Shown: positions 1 to 9,206, counted from the stretch's first letter. The stretch: 64,000 bases of DNA from CAYWBU01 sp942491525 (GCA_942491525.1 CALOBW010000044.1:124001-188000), one strand, 5' to 3'. Numbers and translations are program-made. Notes: generated from the letters alone by a model not told the origin.

Positions 1-31
1 ATAAACTATAAAAACAGAGACTTACAGCCAC

Positions 32-60
32 AAAAAAGCCGGATGCAGCAGCATCCGGCT
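32..60 (-). terminator. Rho-independent terminator of the symporter gene
   Basis: A perfect 10-bp stem (arms 37-46 and 51-60) with a 4-nt loop is followed, read on the minus strand, by a run of Ts (32-37). It sits 23 bases past the stop codon of the minus-strand symporter gene. Confidence 0.85.
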
Positions 61-82
61 CAGCAGGTGCAATTTTAACCAC

Positions 83-1405
83 TCAGTCAATCAGATCCTC
101 CATGCGGGCCACCGAATAGGTGCAGACCAGATCGCCGGTGATGTTATTCATGGTTTCAAACATGTCCAGAATCGGGTTGATGCCCAGGGCCAGGGCCACG
201 ATGATGGCGGTCTGGCTGGCGTCCAGGCCCATGGCGCCCAGAATGATGAAGAGCAGCATGGTGCTGCCGCCCGGCACGCCGCCCGTGCCGATCGAGGCCA
301 CGATGGTGGTGACCATCAGCACCGCCATGTCGCCGACGCCCATCTGCATGCCGAACATGTTGGCCGCCAGGACGGCGAACATGGGCAGATGCACGCAGAC
401 GCCGTCCATGTTGATGGTGGCGCCCAGCGGCAGCGAGAAGGCCGCCAGCTCCTCCTTGATATGCAGCTCGTTCTCGGCCACCTTCATGGAGACCGGCAGG
501 GTTGCGGCCGAGCTTCTGGTGACAAAGGCCATCAGCATGGCCTCATCGATGCGGCGCAGCACCTTATATGGATTCTCGCGCGTGACAATGGCCACCAGGG
601 CCGGGTAGACCACCAAGATCATGACCGCGATACCGCCGACCACACCGGCTACAACCGCAACATAGGTACCCACGATCTGCGGGCCGTAGAGCGCAAAGTT
701 GACCAGTGTCAGGAAGAAGACACCGATGGGCGAGTACTCCAGCACCCAGTCCACAATCTTGAAGACCGCGTCGCGCAGGGCCTCAAAAACCTCGATCAGC
801 ATGTTCAGGCGCCTGATCTTCTCATCATCCACCTTCTGCTCGATCAGCACCCGGATGCCGACCCCCAGCATGATGGCGAAGATGATGATGGGCAGAAAAT
901 CACCCTGGGCCAGCGACTGGAAGGGATTCTTGAACATATTGAGGAAGAGGCTGCTGAAGGCGCCGCCGGTGGTGGTGGCCTGATTGGCCAGCTCGGAGGT
1001 CTGGGCCCCCAGCACATCCACCATCTTGTTCCAGGTGGCCGCGTCACCGCCCGCGCCCGGATTAACCAGCATGGCGCCGGCCACGCCCACCACCGCGGCC
1101 AGGGCCGAACAGAGGAAGTACCAGCCCAACACCTTAACGCCGACCCGGCCGAACTTACTGACCGGCAGGCTGGCCGCACCCACCACCAGCGAGAAGAAGA
1201 TCACCGGGATGACGATCATCTTGAGCATGTTGACAAAGACCAGACCGAAGGGCGCCACCGCCGCCGTGATATCCTTGACCTGGGCCTCGCCGACCGTGGC
1301 CGTGATGTACCAGAGAATGCCTCCCACAATTGCACCCAAGACAAAACCGACAACTATCCGTATCACCAGTGATGTGTTGACATAGGCCAGCAGCAATTTC
1401 TTCAT
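83..1405 (-). CDS. Dicarboxylate/amino acid:cation symporter family protein (DAACS), probable neutral substrate
   Basis: Inner-membrane secondary transporter of the GltPh/DctA fold, 440 residues, the normal family length. Visible family motifs are RSSAATLPVS (HP1 serine-rich loop), NMDG (TM7), IGTGGVPGG (HP2) and the TM8 motif. In TM8 the usual DxxRTxxNVxGD reads DMFETMNNITGD: the arginine that binds the side-chain carboxylate of aspartate or dicarboxylates (R397 of GltPh) is glutamate. The Ser/Thr transporter SstT also has Glu-Thr there, as I recall its sequence. A neutral amino acid substrate is therefore more likely than a dicarboxylate; this is inference. An AGGAGGG ribosome site precedes the ATG at 1405. 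Single gene with its own terminator, divergent from the LolA-like gene. Confidence 0.9.
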   Translation of the reverse strand: MKKLLLAYVNTSLVIRIVVGFVLGAIVGGILWYITATVGEAQVKDITAAVAPFGLVFVNMLKMIVIPVIFFSLVVGAASLPVSKFGRVGVKVLGWYFLCSALAAVVGVAGAMLVNPGAGGDAATWNKMVDVLGAQTSELANQATTTGGAFSSLFLNMFKNPFQSLAQGDFLPIIIFAIMLGVGIRVLIEQKVDDEKIRRLNMLIEVFEALRDAVFKIVDWVLEYSPIGVFFLTLVNFALYGPQIVGTYVAVVAGVVGGIAVMILVVYPALVAIVTRENPYKVLRRIDEAMLMAFVTRSSAATLPVSMKVAENELHIKEELAAFSLPLGATINMDGVCVHLPMFAVLAANMFGMQMGVGDMAVLMVTTIVASIGTGGVPGGSTMLLFIILGAMGLDASQTAIIVALALGINPILDMFETMNNITGDLVCTYSVARMEDLID

Positions 1406-1574
1406 GATCTCGCCCTCCTGTTTTTGCTAACCTTTAATAATACTGCCGCTTAGCTAAAAAGGAAGGGCTGCCGCCTGAAGGCCAAACTTAGCCCGAGCGA
1501 TTTTTATCTTTCCGCCTTTAACTCCAACTATGCTATGCTCATCTTCTGATTTGTTTTTAATAAGGAGGGGGATC

Positions 1575-2414
1575 ATGACGAGGAAAATATCACTATTGGC
1601 AGTAATTTTGTGTCTGACGGCCGTGTCGGCCTGGGCCATTTCCGGTGACGAGGTTTACAGCAAGCACCGCCAGCATGAGGAGCAGATGGAAAAGGCCATG
1701 GGCGGCTTCTACATGCGCCAGCTACTGACGGCCCAGAGTGAGGGATTCAAGATGGTTGCGCAAAACACCATCTATCACAAGGGCAACAAGATGCGGCTGG
1801 AGACCGAGATCAAATCGGGCAACATGCCGGGCATGGCCATCGGTCAGAAGACCATCACCATCGATGACGGCCAGAACACCTGGATCTTCAGCCCCATGCT
1901 GGGCAAGGTGCAGCAGCCCAGCCAGCAGGATGCCGAGGACCTGCTGCCCCAGAGCGTCAAACTTATGGGGGAGGAGCGCATCGACGGCATCAGCTGCTAT
2001 GTGCTGCAGGTCGAGATGGAGTATGACGAACAGCACAAGCTCTGGATCGACAAGCAGGACTTCAAGAAGATCAAGGAGGCCTCAGAGGGCACCTACACCC
2101 GCTTCTCGGACTTCCGCAAGATCAAGGGCTACTCATATCCGGGTAAGATTGAGGTTTTTGACGGCAGCGATCTGGTGGAGACCATGCAGCTGGAGGAGTT
2201 TGAGCTGCGCGCATCCATCAGCGAGAGCCTCTTTGACCCCAAGCAGGTCAAGGGCTTTGATAATGCTTCACCCATGATGCAGCAGCAGAACAGCATGCAG
2301 CAGATGATGGAACTCCAGCTGCAGATCCAGCAGCTCTACAGCCAGGGCAAGCAGGAAGAGGCCAAGGCCCTTGAGCAGCAGATGCAGAATCTGATGCAGG
2401 GCATGGGGCAGTAA
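1575..2414 (+). CDS. LolA-like outer membrane lipoprotein-sorting family protein
   Basis: 279-residue periplasmic protein with a clear signal peptide (MTRKISLLAVILCLTAVSAWA). The body has the half-barrel pattern of the LolA/COG2834 family: GNKMRLET near residue 75, then TITIDDGQNTWIFSP and a C-terminal SLFDPKQVKGF. The tail (about 230-279) is Gln/Met-rich and probably helical, which is not part of LolA. The start was placed at ATG 1575 because AAGGAGGGGG lies just upstream (1562-1571); the reading frame is open further 5' but without a ribosome site. Members of this family that are not true LolA have diverse or unknown lipid or lipoprotein cargo, so a specific role is not assigned. Confidence 0.75.
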   Translation: MTRKISLLAVILCLTAVSAWAISGDEVYSKHRQHEEQMEKAMGGFYMRQLLTAQSEGFKMVAQNTIYHKGNKMRLETEIKSGNMPGMAIGQKTITIDDGQNTWIFSPMLGKVQQPSQQDAEDLLPQSVKLMGEERIDGISCYVLQVEMEYDEQHKLWIDKQDFKKIKEASEGTYTRFSDFRKIKGYSYPGKIEVFDGSDLVETMQLEEFELRASISESLFDPKQVKGFDNASPMMQQQNSMQQMMELQLQIQQLYSQGKQEEAKALEQQMQNLMQGMGQ

Positions 2415-2421
2415 TAAAAAT

Positions 2422-2446
2422 GAGGCACGGCAAAATGCCGTGCCTC
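2422..2446. terminator. Strong hairpin after the LolA-like gene
   Basis: Perfect 11-bp stem GAGGCACGGCA / TGCCGTGCCTC with an AAA loop, 7 bases past the stop codon. There is no T-run on the plus strand; the A-run just before it (2416-2420) gives a short T-run on the minus strand. It may terminate transcription from both sides, including the small minus-strand gene at 2485-2568. Confidence 0.6.
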
Positions 2447-2484
2447 CAATAAGACTGAATTATAAGATCAAATAAAACTCCGGC

Positions 2485-2568
2485 TTATGACTCCCGGGGA
2501 TTCACTGCCAGATAATCATCAAAGAAACCTGCAAGGATCAAAAGGACTGTTACTAAAAAAATAACCAT
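2485..2568 (-). CDS. 27-residue single-span membrane peptide
   Basis: Short open frame beginning MVIFLVTVLLILAGFF and ending NPRES. Residues 2-16 form one hydrophobic segment, followed by an acidic DDY. It is supported by a near-perfect ribosome site AAAGGAG seven bases before the ATG and by a well-formed minus-strand promoter (TTGTGG, 17 bp, TATAAT extended by TG) about 40 bases further upstream. The hairpin 2422-2446 lies downstream. The combination of promoter, ribosome site, frame and terminator argues that this is a true small gene. It resembles KdpF-type or other regulatory single-span peptides only in general character; no family was recognised. Confidence 0.6.
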   Translation of the reverse strand: MVIFLVTVLLILAGFFDDYLAVNPRES

Positions 2569-2614
2569 GCTGAACTCCTTTCATGCTGCATCTACTCCCC
2601 TCAGGACTGAACAT

Positions 2615-2643
2615 ATTATAGCATAACCAGATTGAAGCCACAA
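2615..2643 (-). promoter_or_regulatory. Sigma-70 promoter for the 27-residue peptide
   Basis: On the minus strand -35 TTGTGG (2638-2643), 17-bp spacer, -10 TATAAT (2615-2620) preceded by TGC (extended -10). It points at the small gene ending at 2485. Confidence 0.65.
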
Positions 2644-2647
2644 TCAT

Positions 2648-2665
2648 TTGTTAAATTTTTCACAA
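2648..2665. promoter_or_regulatory. Rex-like redox operator
   Basis: 18-bp site TTGTTAAATTTTTCACAA matches the Rex consensus TTGTGAAnnnnTTCACAA at 13 of its 14 specified positions (G to T at position 5). It lies between two divergent genes and next to the -35 element of the minus-strand promoter. A rex gene is present in this window at 45730-46356. A second, 14-bp inverted repeat CGAACGACCGTTCG (2676-2689) lies beside it and could be a separate, TetR-like operator. Confidence 0.5.
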
Positions 2666-2730
2666 TTCCTTAACGCGAACGACCGTTCGTACCGATAAGC
2701 TGCATAAAACAAGTTTAAAGGAGTCGCGTT

Positions 2731-3555
2731 ATGGAGATTGCAGCATCACAGTACATTTTTATCATGTCGGCCTATGTGGCCCTGCTCTTCGTGCTACATG
2801 AGCTGAGCCGCAAATACACCAAGGGGGCATTGATCGTCTACACCCTGACCCTGATCACCTTCCCGCTCTGGGCCGGCAACCTGGAGGGCTGGTTCCGCTG
2901 GGGCAAGACCATCATCGTTGTGCTGCCGACCATCTTCCTCTGCCTGGCGCGGGTCTATCATCTGAAGGGCAAAAAGCCCGGTTTCTTCGGCAAGCCCGGC
3001 GTATTCTGGTTCTTCTGGCTGATGGTGGCCCTCAACATCTTCTGGGCCTCCTGGAAAGACATTGAGCTCGGCAACTGGTTCAACGCCATCTCCGGCTTCA
3101 TCCTGATCGTCACCATGCCGATCCCCATGCGCAACTGGCGCATCGACCGCAAAAAAGAGGGCACGGCCGACCTGATCACCGACTTCCCGCTGGCCTGGTG
3201 CTTCCTCTACACCACCTGGAACGCAGCCTTTGTCTACGCCGAGCACCCCAGCTATCTGGCCAGCTCCATCTGCATCCTGCTGGTGCCTGAGATCTACTCC
3301 ATCATCATGAAACGCTCCGACCTCTGGCTGAGCGCCCGGGTCTACACCCTCTGCATCCACCTCCTGATCCGCGCCAGCTATCCCGGCGTCTTCGACACCA
3401 TCGACTCCAGCGCCTGGGCCAACCAGAGCGCCGTTGAGATCTGGGGCATCATCAACATCGTCCTGCACGTGCCCTTCCTGATCTGGTGGTTCACCAAGGG
3501 CTACAAGGTCAACAAGCACCACGACAACCCACCCGAAGAACTGGCGGCTGCATAG
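2731..3555 (+). CDS. Multi-pass integral membrane protein of unknown function
   Basis: 274 residues with about eight hydrophobic segments spread along the chain (for example 8-24, 33-48, 60-75, 91-107, 117-130, 178-193, 208-220, 236-252), very rich in Trp and Phe, with a basic loop GKKPGFFGKPG near 78-90 and a charged C-terminal tail. No transporter or enzyme signature was recognised. AAAGGAG precedes the ATG. It is monocistronic: a Rex-like site and an inverted repeat lie upstream and a terminator directly downstream, so its expression may respond to the NADH/NAD+ state. That last point is inference. Confidence 0.8.
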   Translation: MEIAASQYIFIMSAYVALLFVLHELSRKYTKGALIVYTLTLITFPLWAGNLEGWFRWGKTIIVVLPTIFLCLARVYHLKGKKPGFFGKPGVFWFFWLMVALNIFWASWKDIELGNWFNAISGFILIVTMPIPMRNWRIDRKKEGTADLITDFPLAWCFLYTTWNAAFVYAEHPSYLASSICILLVPEIYSIIMKRSDLWLSARVYTLCIHLLIRASYPGVFDTIDSSAWANQSAVEIWGIINIVLHVPFLIWWFTKGYKVNKHHDNPPEELAAA

Positions 3556-3560
3556 CTCCA

Positions 3561-3588
3561 AAGGGACGGCAAACGCCGTCCCTTTTTT
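3561..3588 (+). terminator. Rho-independent terminator
   Basis: Stem AAGGGACGGC / GCCGTCCCTT with a 4-nt loop and a T-run at 3583-3588, six bases after the membrane-protein stop codon. Confidence 0.9.
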
Positions 3589-3650
3589 ATACACCTTGCC
3601 CCGTCACCGGCAGCCGTTATCTTTATGCCATCTAGATTTTAGGAGGCGTT

Positions 3651-4328
3651 ATGAAGAGACTGCTCTGCCTGTTTATCTGTCTGCTGCTGGCCGGCCCGGC
3701 CATGGCTGAAACCTGGATCATCACCTCGCTGGACTGGCAGCCCTACTCGGGGGCCGACATGACCAATGAGGGCAACTCCATCCAGAAACTGAGGACCGCC
3801 CTGGCCCAGGATGACATCGAACTGCTGGTGGAGTTCTACCCCTGGAAACGGGCCCAGACCAACGCCAAGTCCAGCCGCTACATCGGCTACTTTCCGGCCT
3901 GGCCCGAAGAGGTGGCCGAAGGCTTCGTGGCCTCAAAACCGGTGGACTGGTCCAGCCTGGGCGTCATGATGCGCAGCGACGAAAACGTCCAGTGGCAGAC
4001 GGTCGACGATCTCTTCAAGAACTACAGCGTCGGCATCATCAAGACCTACGTCTATCCCCAGTCGGTCCAGGATGCCATGCATAAATATCCAGACAACGTG
4101 CATCTGGCGCCCGATGAGATGTCGCTGCTGAAGAAACTCTCCATCAAACGCGACGACGTGGCCCTGACCGACCCGGCCGTCATGACCTATCTGGCCCAGA
4201 AAAACGGCACCGACAACGTCACGGCCCACGCCAAGATCATCGAGAAGAAGCCGCTGGTGATTGCCTTCAGGGACGACCCGGCCAACCGCAAGCGACTGGA
4301 GCGGCTCAACAAGCTGCTCAAAGAGTAG
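3651..4328 (+). CDS. Orphan periplasmic solute-binding protein (SBP_bac_3-like)
   Basis: 225 residues with a signal peptide cleaved after GPAMA. The mature start ETWIITSLDWQPYSGADM is typical of bacterial extracellular solute-binding family 3 proteins (polar amino acid type), as is the two-lobe length. The sequence FYPWKRAQTNAKSS is the pattern seen in family members found near sensory proteins. No permease or ATPase is adjacent, so it may serve the ABC operon at 4976-7523 or act as a sensor. AGGAGG precedes the ATG at 3651. Its 3' end overlaps the convergent ParB-like gene by 11 bp. Confidence 0.8.
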   Translation: MKRLLCLFICLLLAGPAMAETWIITSLDWQPYSGADMTNEGNSIQKLRTALAQDDIELLVEFYPWKRAQTNAKSSRYIGYFPAWPEEVAEGFVASKPVDWSSLGVMMRSDENVQWQTVDDLFKNYSVGIIKTYVYPQSVQDAMHKYPDNVHLAPDEMSLLKKLSIKRDDVALTDPAVMTYLAQKNGTDNVTAHAKIIEKKPLVIAFRDDPANRKRLERLNKLLKE

Positions 4329-4827
4329 GCCTGAGCCCGTTCATGCGCCGGACCTTTCTGAGCCGGCGCACGATCCTGAGCGGCCGTTTGAAGTGGTACT
4401 GCTCCACCTCAACCATGAGCTCGGGACCGGCGGCAAAGGCCTTCTGCATGGCGTAGATACGGCTATTGCCCTCGAAGGCCAGAAACTTGCCCCGGCCATC
4501 GGCCACAACCTTGATCCAGGAGACCGAGGGCAGATACTCAGCCAGCATGGCGCAGCTGATCACCCCGTCTTTGAGAATCGTCTCCTTATTGAGCTCCAGC
4601 ATGGCGATGCGCTCCTCCAGGGTGGCCAGAGCCGTCTCACGGTCCAGCACATGGATCGGCAGCAGACTGTTCAGGGGCACGGCTTCAACGCTCTTATGGG
4701 TGCGCTGCTGATGGATTTGCAGAATAACCTTGGTCATGTAGAGGTCGCGCACTTCAAACTGCTGGACCTCGGAGCGTTTTGAGAAGAGATATCTAAAGAA
4801 GTTACCGATATTTTCAAAAAGCTTCAT
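4318..4827 (-). CDS. ParB/sulfiredoxin-fold-like protein
   Basis: 169 residues. The central part (about 35-145) has the order of a ParB/Srx domain: a VPLNSLLPIHVLD segment, a helical LEERIAMLELNKETILKDG, then KFLAFEGNSRIYAMQKA, which resembles the family's DGNHRLAAL motif. The arginine-rich C-terminus (RPLRIVRRLRKVRRM) suggests nucleic acid or membrane-surface binding. There is no convincing ribosome site before ATG 4827; an internal ATG at 4737 is an alternative. It is not next to parA or a replication origin, so a partitioning role is unlikely. Function unknown. Confidence 0.6.
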   Translation of the reverse strand: MKLFENIGNFFRYLFSKRSEVQQFEVRDLYMTKVILQIHQQRTHKSVEAVPLNSLLPIHVLDRETALATLEERIAMLELNKETILKDGVISCAMLAEYLPSVSWIKVVADGRGKFLAFEGNSRIYAMQKAFAAGPELMVEVEQYHFKRPLRIVRRLRKVRRMNGLRPTL

Positions 4828-4907
4828 GCATACTATTTATCATGAAATACAACGCCTTACCAGCCTGCATCGGGACTCGGCCGAAAGCCCGCCAGCAGGC
4901 GCACTCA

Positions 4908-4936
4908 TTGTCCCTTGCAAAGGCGGCCCATATTTA
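4908..4936 (+). promoter_or_regulatory. Possible sigma-70 promoter of the amino acid ABC operon
   Basis: TTGTCC (4908-4913), 17-bp spacer, TATTTA (4931-4936), ending 39 bases before the start codon of the binding-protein gene. Confidence 0.45.
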
Positions 4937-4975
4937 TTAGGACAAATGCAAAATACAGCAAAAGGGGTTCCCTAT

Positions 4976-5761
4976 ATGAAGAAATTTATTGCCTTTGGAG
5001 TTATGGTTCTCTGTCTGGCCGCACCCGCCTTCGGTGCCGATGACGGTTCGTGGGATCGGGTCAAGGCCGCCGGCAAACTGGTGATCGGCATCGACGACGC
5101 CTTCCCGCCGCTGGAGTTCCGCAATGAGAAGAATGAGCTGGTGGGCTTCGACATCGACGCCTCCCGCGAGCTGGGCAAGCGTCTGGGCATTGAGATTGTC
5201 CACATCCCGACCGCCTGGGACGGCGTGGTCATGTCGCTGAAGGTCAAGAAATTTGACATCGTCTGGTCCGGCATGTCCGTGACCCCGGCGCGCGAAAAGG
5301 AGATCGCCTTCACCAAACCCTACATCATGGAGAAGCAGGTCATGGTGGTCAAGGCCGGCAACAAGAAGATCAAGAGCACATCTGACCTGAGCAAGAAGAA
5401 CGTGGTCGGCGTGCAGCAGGGCTCCACCTCCGAAGCCGCCCTGGGCAAGCTGAACAAGGAGTTCAAGGAGATCAAGCGCTACGACAAGAACACGTCGGCC
5501 TTCATGGATCTCAAGATCGGCCGCATCGACGCCCTGGCCGTGGATGAGCTGGTCGGCCGCTACTACCTGAGCCAGCGCCCCGGCGAGTTCACCGTGCTGC
5601 CCGAAGCGCTGGAGTCCGAGCCCATCGGCATCGGCATCCGCAAGGAGGACGTGGCCCTCAAAAACAAGATTCAGGAGACCCTGGACAGCATGTATGCCGA
5701 CGGCACCATGAAGCAGATCTCCATCAAATGGTTCGGCGAAGACATCACTGCATGGAAATAA
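4976..5761 (+). CDS. Polar amino acid ABC transporter, substrate-binding protein
   Basis: 261 residues. Signal peptide MKKFIAFGVMVLCLAAPAFG, then a standard family 3 binding protein: KLVIGIDDAFPPLEF (strand 1 and ligand loop), GFDIDASRELGKRLG, the SGMSVTPAREKEIAFTKPY stretch, and a second lobe GVQQGSTSEAAL. The conserved arginine in TPAREKEI and the aspartate in DALAVDE are the usual contacts for the alpha-amino acid group. The start was set at ATG 4976, with AAAAGGGG upstream; the longer frame to 4826 has no signal peptide. First gene of a three-gene operon with the permease and ATPase. Confidence 0.93.
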   Translation: MKKFIAFGVMVLCLAAPAFGADDGSWDRVKAAGKLVIGIDDAFPPLEFRNEKNELVGFDIDASRELGKRLGIEIVHIPTAWDGVVMSLKVKKFDIVWSGMSVTPAREKEIAFTKPYIMEKQVMVVKAGNKKIKSTSDLSKKNVVGVQQGSTSEAALGKLNKEFKEIKRYDKNTSAFMDLKIGRIDALAVDELVGRYYLSQRPGEFTVLPEALESEPIGIGIRKEDVALKNKIQETLDSMYADGTMKQISIKWFGEDITAWK

Positions 5762-6773
5762 TCAAGAAACGGCCCGGCGTGCTTCTATGCGCGCTGGGCC
5801 TTCTTTTATGCCTCACAGCTCCGGCCTCCGCGGCCTCCGCGGCCGACGCCTACGACCTGCTGGCCAGCGGCACCCAGGCCCTCAACCAGGGCGATGCGGA
5901 GCTGGCGCTCAAATACTTCGAACAGGTGCCGGCACCGACTAAGGGCGAAGACAGCCTGCCCTTTGTGCGCTCCCACATCCAGGCCGCCAAGATCCATTTC
6001 AGCCGTCAGGAGTACCAACAGGTAGAGGATATCTGCACAGAGGTATTGGAACTATTTCCGGACAACCTGGAGGCCCAGAACCTCTTCAGCCGCGCCGAGG
6101 ACGCCCTGACCCCCAAGTGGGTCAAGTTCATCAAGGATATGCGGGCCTACTTCCCCTCCCTGCTCAGAGCCTCGATCATGACCCTGCTGCTGGTCTTCAT
6201 CACCATGCTGATCTCGCCCACCTGCGGCCTCTTCGTGGCCCTGGGACGCATCAGCCGTATGGGAATCATCCGCGCCCTGACCTGGTTCTACATCTGGATC
6301 TTCCGCGGCACGCCGCTGCTGCTGCAGCTCTTCTTCATCTACTACGGCCTGCCGCAGCTGGGCATCACCCTCAACCCCTTCACCGCCGCCATCCTGGGCC
6401 TGGGCCTGAACTACTCGGCCTACCTGGCCGAAATCATCCGCGGCGCCATCCAGAGCATCGATGCCGGCCAGATGGAGGCCGCCCAGTCGATCGGCATGAA
6501 CTACTGGCAGGCCATGCGCCGCATCATCATTCCGCAGACCTACAAGCGGTTGATGCCGCCCATCGGCAACGAGTTCATCGCCCTGATCAAGGATACGGCC
6601 CTGGTCTCAACAATCGCCATGGTCGAGCTGATGCGCACCGCCGACCAGATCTTCAACGCCACCTTCAACATCTTCATCCTGATGCAGGCCGCCATCATCT
6701 ACCTGCTGATGACCAGCTTCTTCACCTGGACCTTCAAGAAGATGGAGGACCGCCTGGGAGTGTATGAGAACCG

Positions 6774-6777
<4 letters not shown>
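5752..6777 (+). CDS. Amino acid ABC permease with N-terminal periplasmic TPR domain
   Basis: 341 residues. An N-terminal signal or anchor (KRPGVLLCALGLLLCLTAPASA) is followed by about 90 residues of tetratricopeptide character (GTQALNQGDAELALKYFEQV, then HFSRQEYQQVEDICTEVLELFPDNLEAQNLF). From about residue 132 comes a complete HisM/GlnP-type permease with the EAA loop EAAQSIGMNYWQAMRRIIIP. Ordinary permeases of this family have about 220 residues and no extra domain. The ATG at 5752 overlaps the binding-protein gene by 10 bp, which is consistent with translational coupling. The TPR part should lie in the periplasm and could dock the binding protein or another partner (inference). Confidence 0.88.
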
Positions 6778-7523
<746 letters not shown>

Positions 7524-7538
7524 GCTTCCGGGGAGGGT

Positions 7539-9206
7539 TCAATCTTCCCCGGCAACAACAACCCTGTTCTTGCCGCTCTTTTTGGCCTCGTACATGGCCC
7601 CGTCCGCCCGGCTGACCAGCTGCTTCAGACGCTGATCACTCTGCATCTCGGCAATACCGATACTGGCGGTCAACGAACGCTGATCGCCGTTGCTGAAGCT
7701 GAAATGGTGTCCGGCAATGGCCAGGCGGATCCGCCCGGCCACCTGAGCCGCCTCGTCTATGGAGGTCTCGGGCATGATCAGACTGAACTCTTCGCCGCCG
7801 TAGCGGCAGGGCACGTCAGAGGCGCGCACCATGCCCTGGATAATGCGGCAGAGGTCGGCCAGCACCCGGTCGCCCTCGGTATGGCCGTAGGTGTCGTTGA
7901 TGGCCTTGAAGTCATCCACATCCAGCATCATCAGGCTCAGGGGCCGCTTGGAACGCAGGGCGGTGTTCATCTGCAGCTCGAGCTGGCGTCTGAAGTAGCG
8001 CACATTGAAGAGGCCGGTCAGCTCATCCAGCATGGACATGCGGCGGTAGAAACGCGCATTCTGCTGCAGATGGCGCACACGGTCGATCAGGGCAAAGGCC
8101 ATCAGAATGGCGCCCAGGGCAATGCCGATCTGGAAGCTGTAGAAGGTCCAGAAGGTCAGAGGCAGAACGCCCAGATAGGTCAGGGCATAGCTGATGCCGC
8201 CCAGCAGGGTCACGGCCCAGGAGACCAGAAAGAAGCGCGCAGCCCAGAAGCCGTGGCGCCGGCAGATGATGCCGGCGCTGATCGCCAGCACGATCATGGC
8301 CGGTCCCAGCAGGGCGATCAAACTGTTGAGCAGCATGATGTTGCCCTTGAACGAGGCCAAAGCCAGAATTAAGGCGGCCCAGATGGTGGCCCGCAGGGTG
8401 CGGTCCAGACGCGGGGTGTGATCGCTGGTCATCAGGAAGGCCCGCACGAACTGGCCGCCGCTGAAGAGCAGCATGAAGATGCAGAAGAGCGGCAGCCGGT
8501 AGTAGATCTCGGGATTAACAAATACTTTCAGGTCATAGATGATGCCGTTAACCTCAACGAAGTAGCCCATGACGCTGAAGATGAAGCAGGTGTACCAGAG
8601 GAAGGTCTTCTGTCTGAAGGGCAGATAGAAGATCAGCGAGTAGATGGCCATACAGAGCATCAATCCGTAGAAGATGCCGACCGCAAGCATGCTGTTGCGG
8701 CTCCTGGCAGTCTGGGCCGCGCGGGTGGCCACGGCCGCCGCCAGGAAGGTGGCGTCCCCTTCGGGCAGCATCTTCAGATAGTACCAGGCGGGCTCCGGAG
8801 TCACCGGCAGAGGGTAAACCGACTGATAGACTCCCTCACTGACAATCTCCCGATAACCGCCCTGACCGTCGGGACCATAGACATGGATCCAGGCGAAGGG
8901 GTCCGCGAGCCAGCCCACATCCAGCAGCCACTCCTGCTCAGCACTCCGGTTTAAGAGCTGGAAGCGCAGCCAGTAGGCGGACTCACTCAGTCCCAGGTTG
9001 AGGTTGAGCTGATCAACCGCCTCAAACTGCTCGGCCGTCACCTGCTCGACGCTGAGACGCTTAGTGCTGTCCTCAAAGATCTCGAGATAGGACCCGAGAC
9101 GATAGATATCTTGACCTGACTCAAGCACCAACCGATCTGCAGCCAGCAACTGAAGCGGCAATAGCAGCAGAATAACAAAAAATAATGGTTCCCCTCTCTT
9201 AGCCAT
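7539..9206 (-). CDS. 7TMR-DISM sensor diguanylate cyclase
   Basis: 555 residues. Signal peptide, then a periplasmic 7TMR-DISMED2 domain (SESAYWLRFQLLNRSAEQEW, residues about 30-160), seven transmembrane segments (about 180-375), a short coiled linker and a C-terminal GGDEF domain (about 390-550). The active site reads GGEEF and the inhibitory I-site RASD lies five residues before it, so both c-di-GMP synthesis and product inhibition are expected. It probably senses a periplasmic ligand, possibly a carbohydrate, and adjusts c-di-GMP; with a flagellar locus in the same window, motility control is plausible. Convergent with the glnQ-like gene. Confidence 0.92.
   Translation of the reverse strand: MAKRGEPLFFVILLLLPLQLLAADRLVLESGQDIYRLGSYLEIFEDSTKRLSVEQVTAEQFEAVDQLNLNLGLSESAYWLRFQLLNRSAEQEWLLDVGWLADPFAWIHVYGPDGQGGYREIVSEGVYQSVYPLPVTPEPAWYYLKMLPEGDATFLAAAVATRAAQTARSRNSMLAVGIFYGLMLCMAIYSLIFYLPFRQKTFLWYTCFIFSVMGYFVEVNGIIYDLKVFVNPEIYYRLPLFCIFMLLFSGGQFVRAFLMTSDHTPRLDRTLRATIWAALILALASFKGNIMLLNSLIALLGPAMIVLAISAGIICRRHGFWAARFFLVSWAVTLLGGISYALTYLGVLPLTFWTFYSFQIGIALGAILMAFALIDRVRHLQQNARFYRRMSMLDELTGLFNVRYFRRQLELQMNTALRSKRPLSLMMLDVDDFKAINDTYGHTEGDRVLADLCRIIQGMVRASDVPCRYGGEEFSLIMPETSIDEAAQVAGRIRLAIAGHHFSFSNGDQRSLTASIGIAEMQSDQRLKQLVSRADGAMYEAKKSGKNRVVVAGED

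Noticed and set aside
7528..7552. Terminator between the GlnQ-type gene and the diguanylate cyclase gene
   Set aside because: A 7-bp stem CCGGGGA/TCCCCGG exists but the loop is 11 nt and there is no T-run on either strand.
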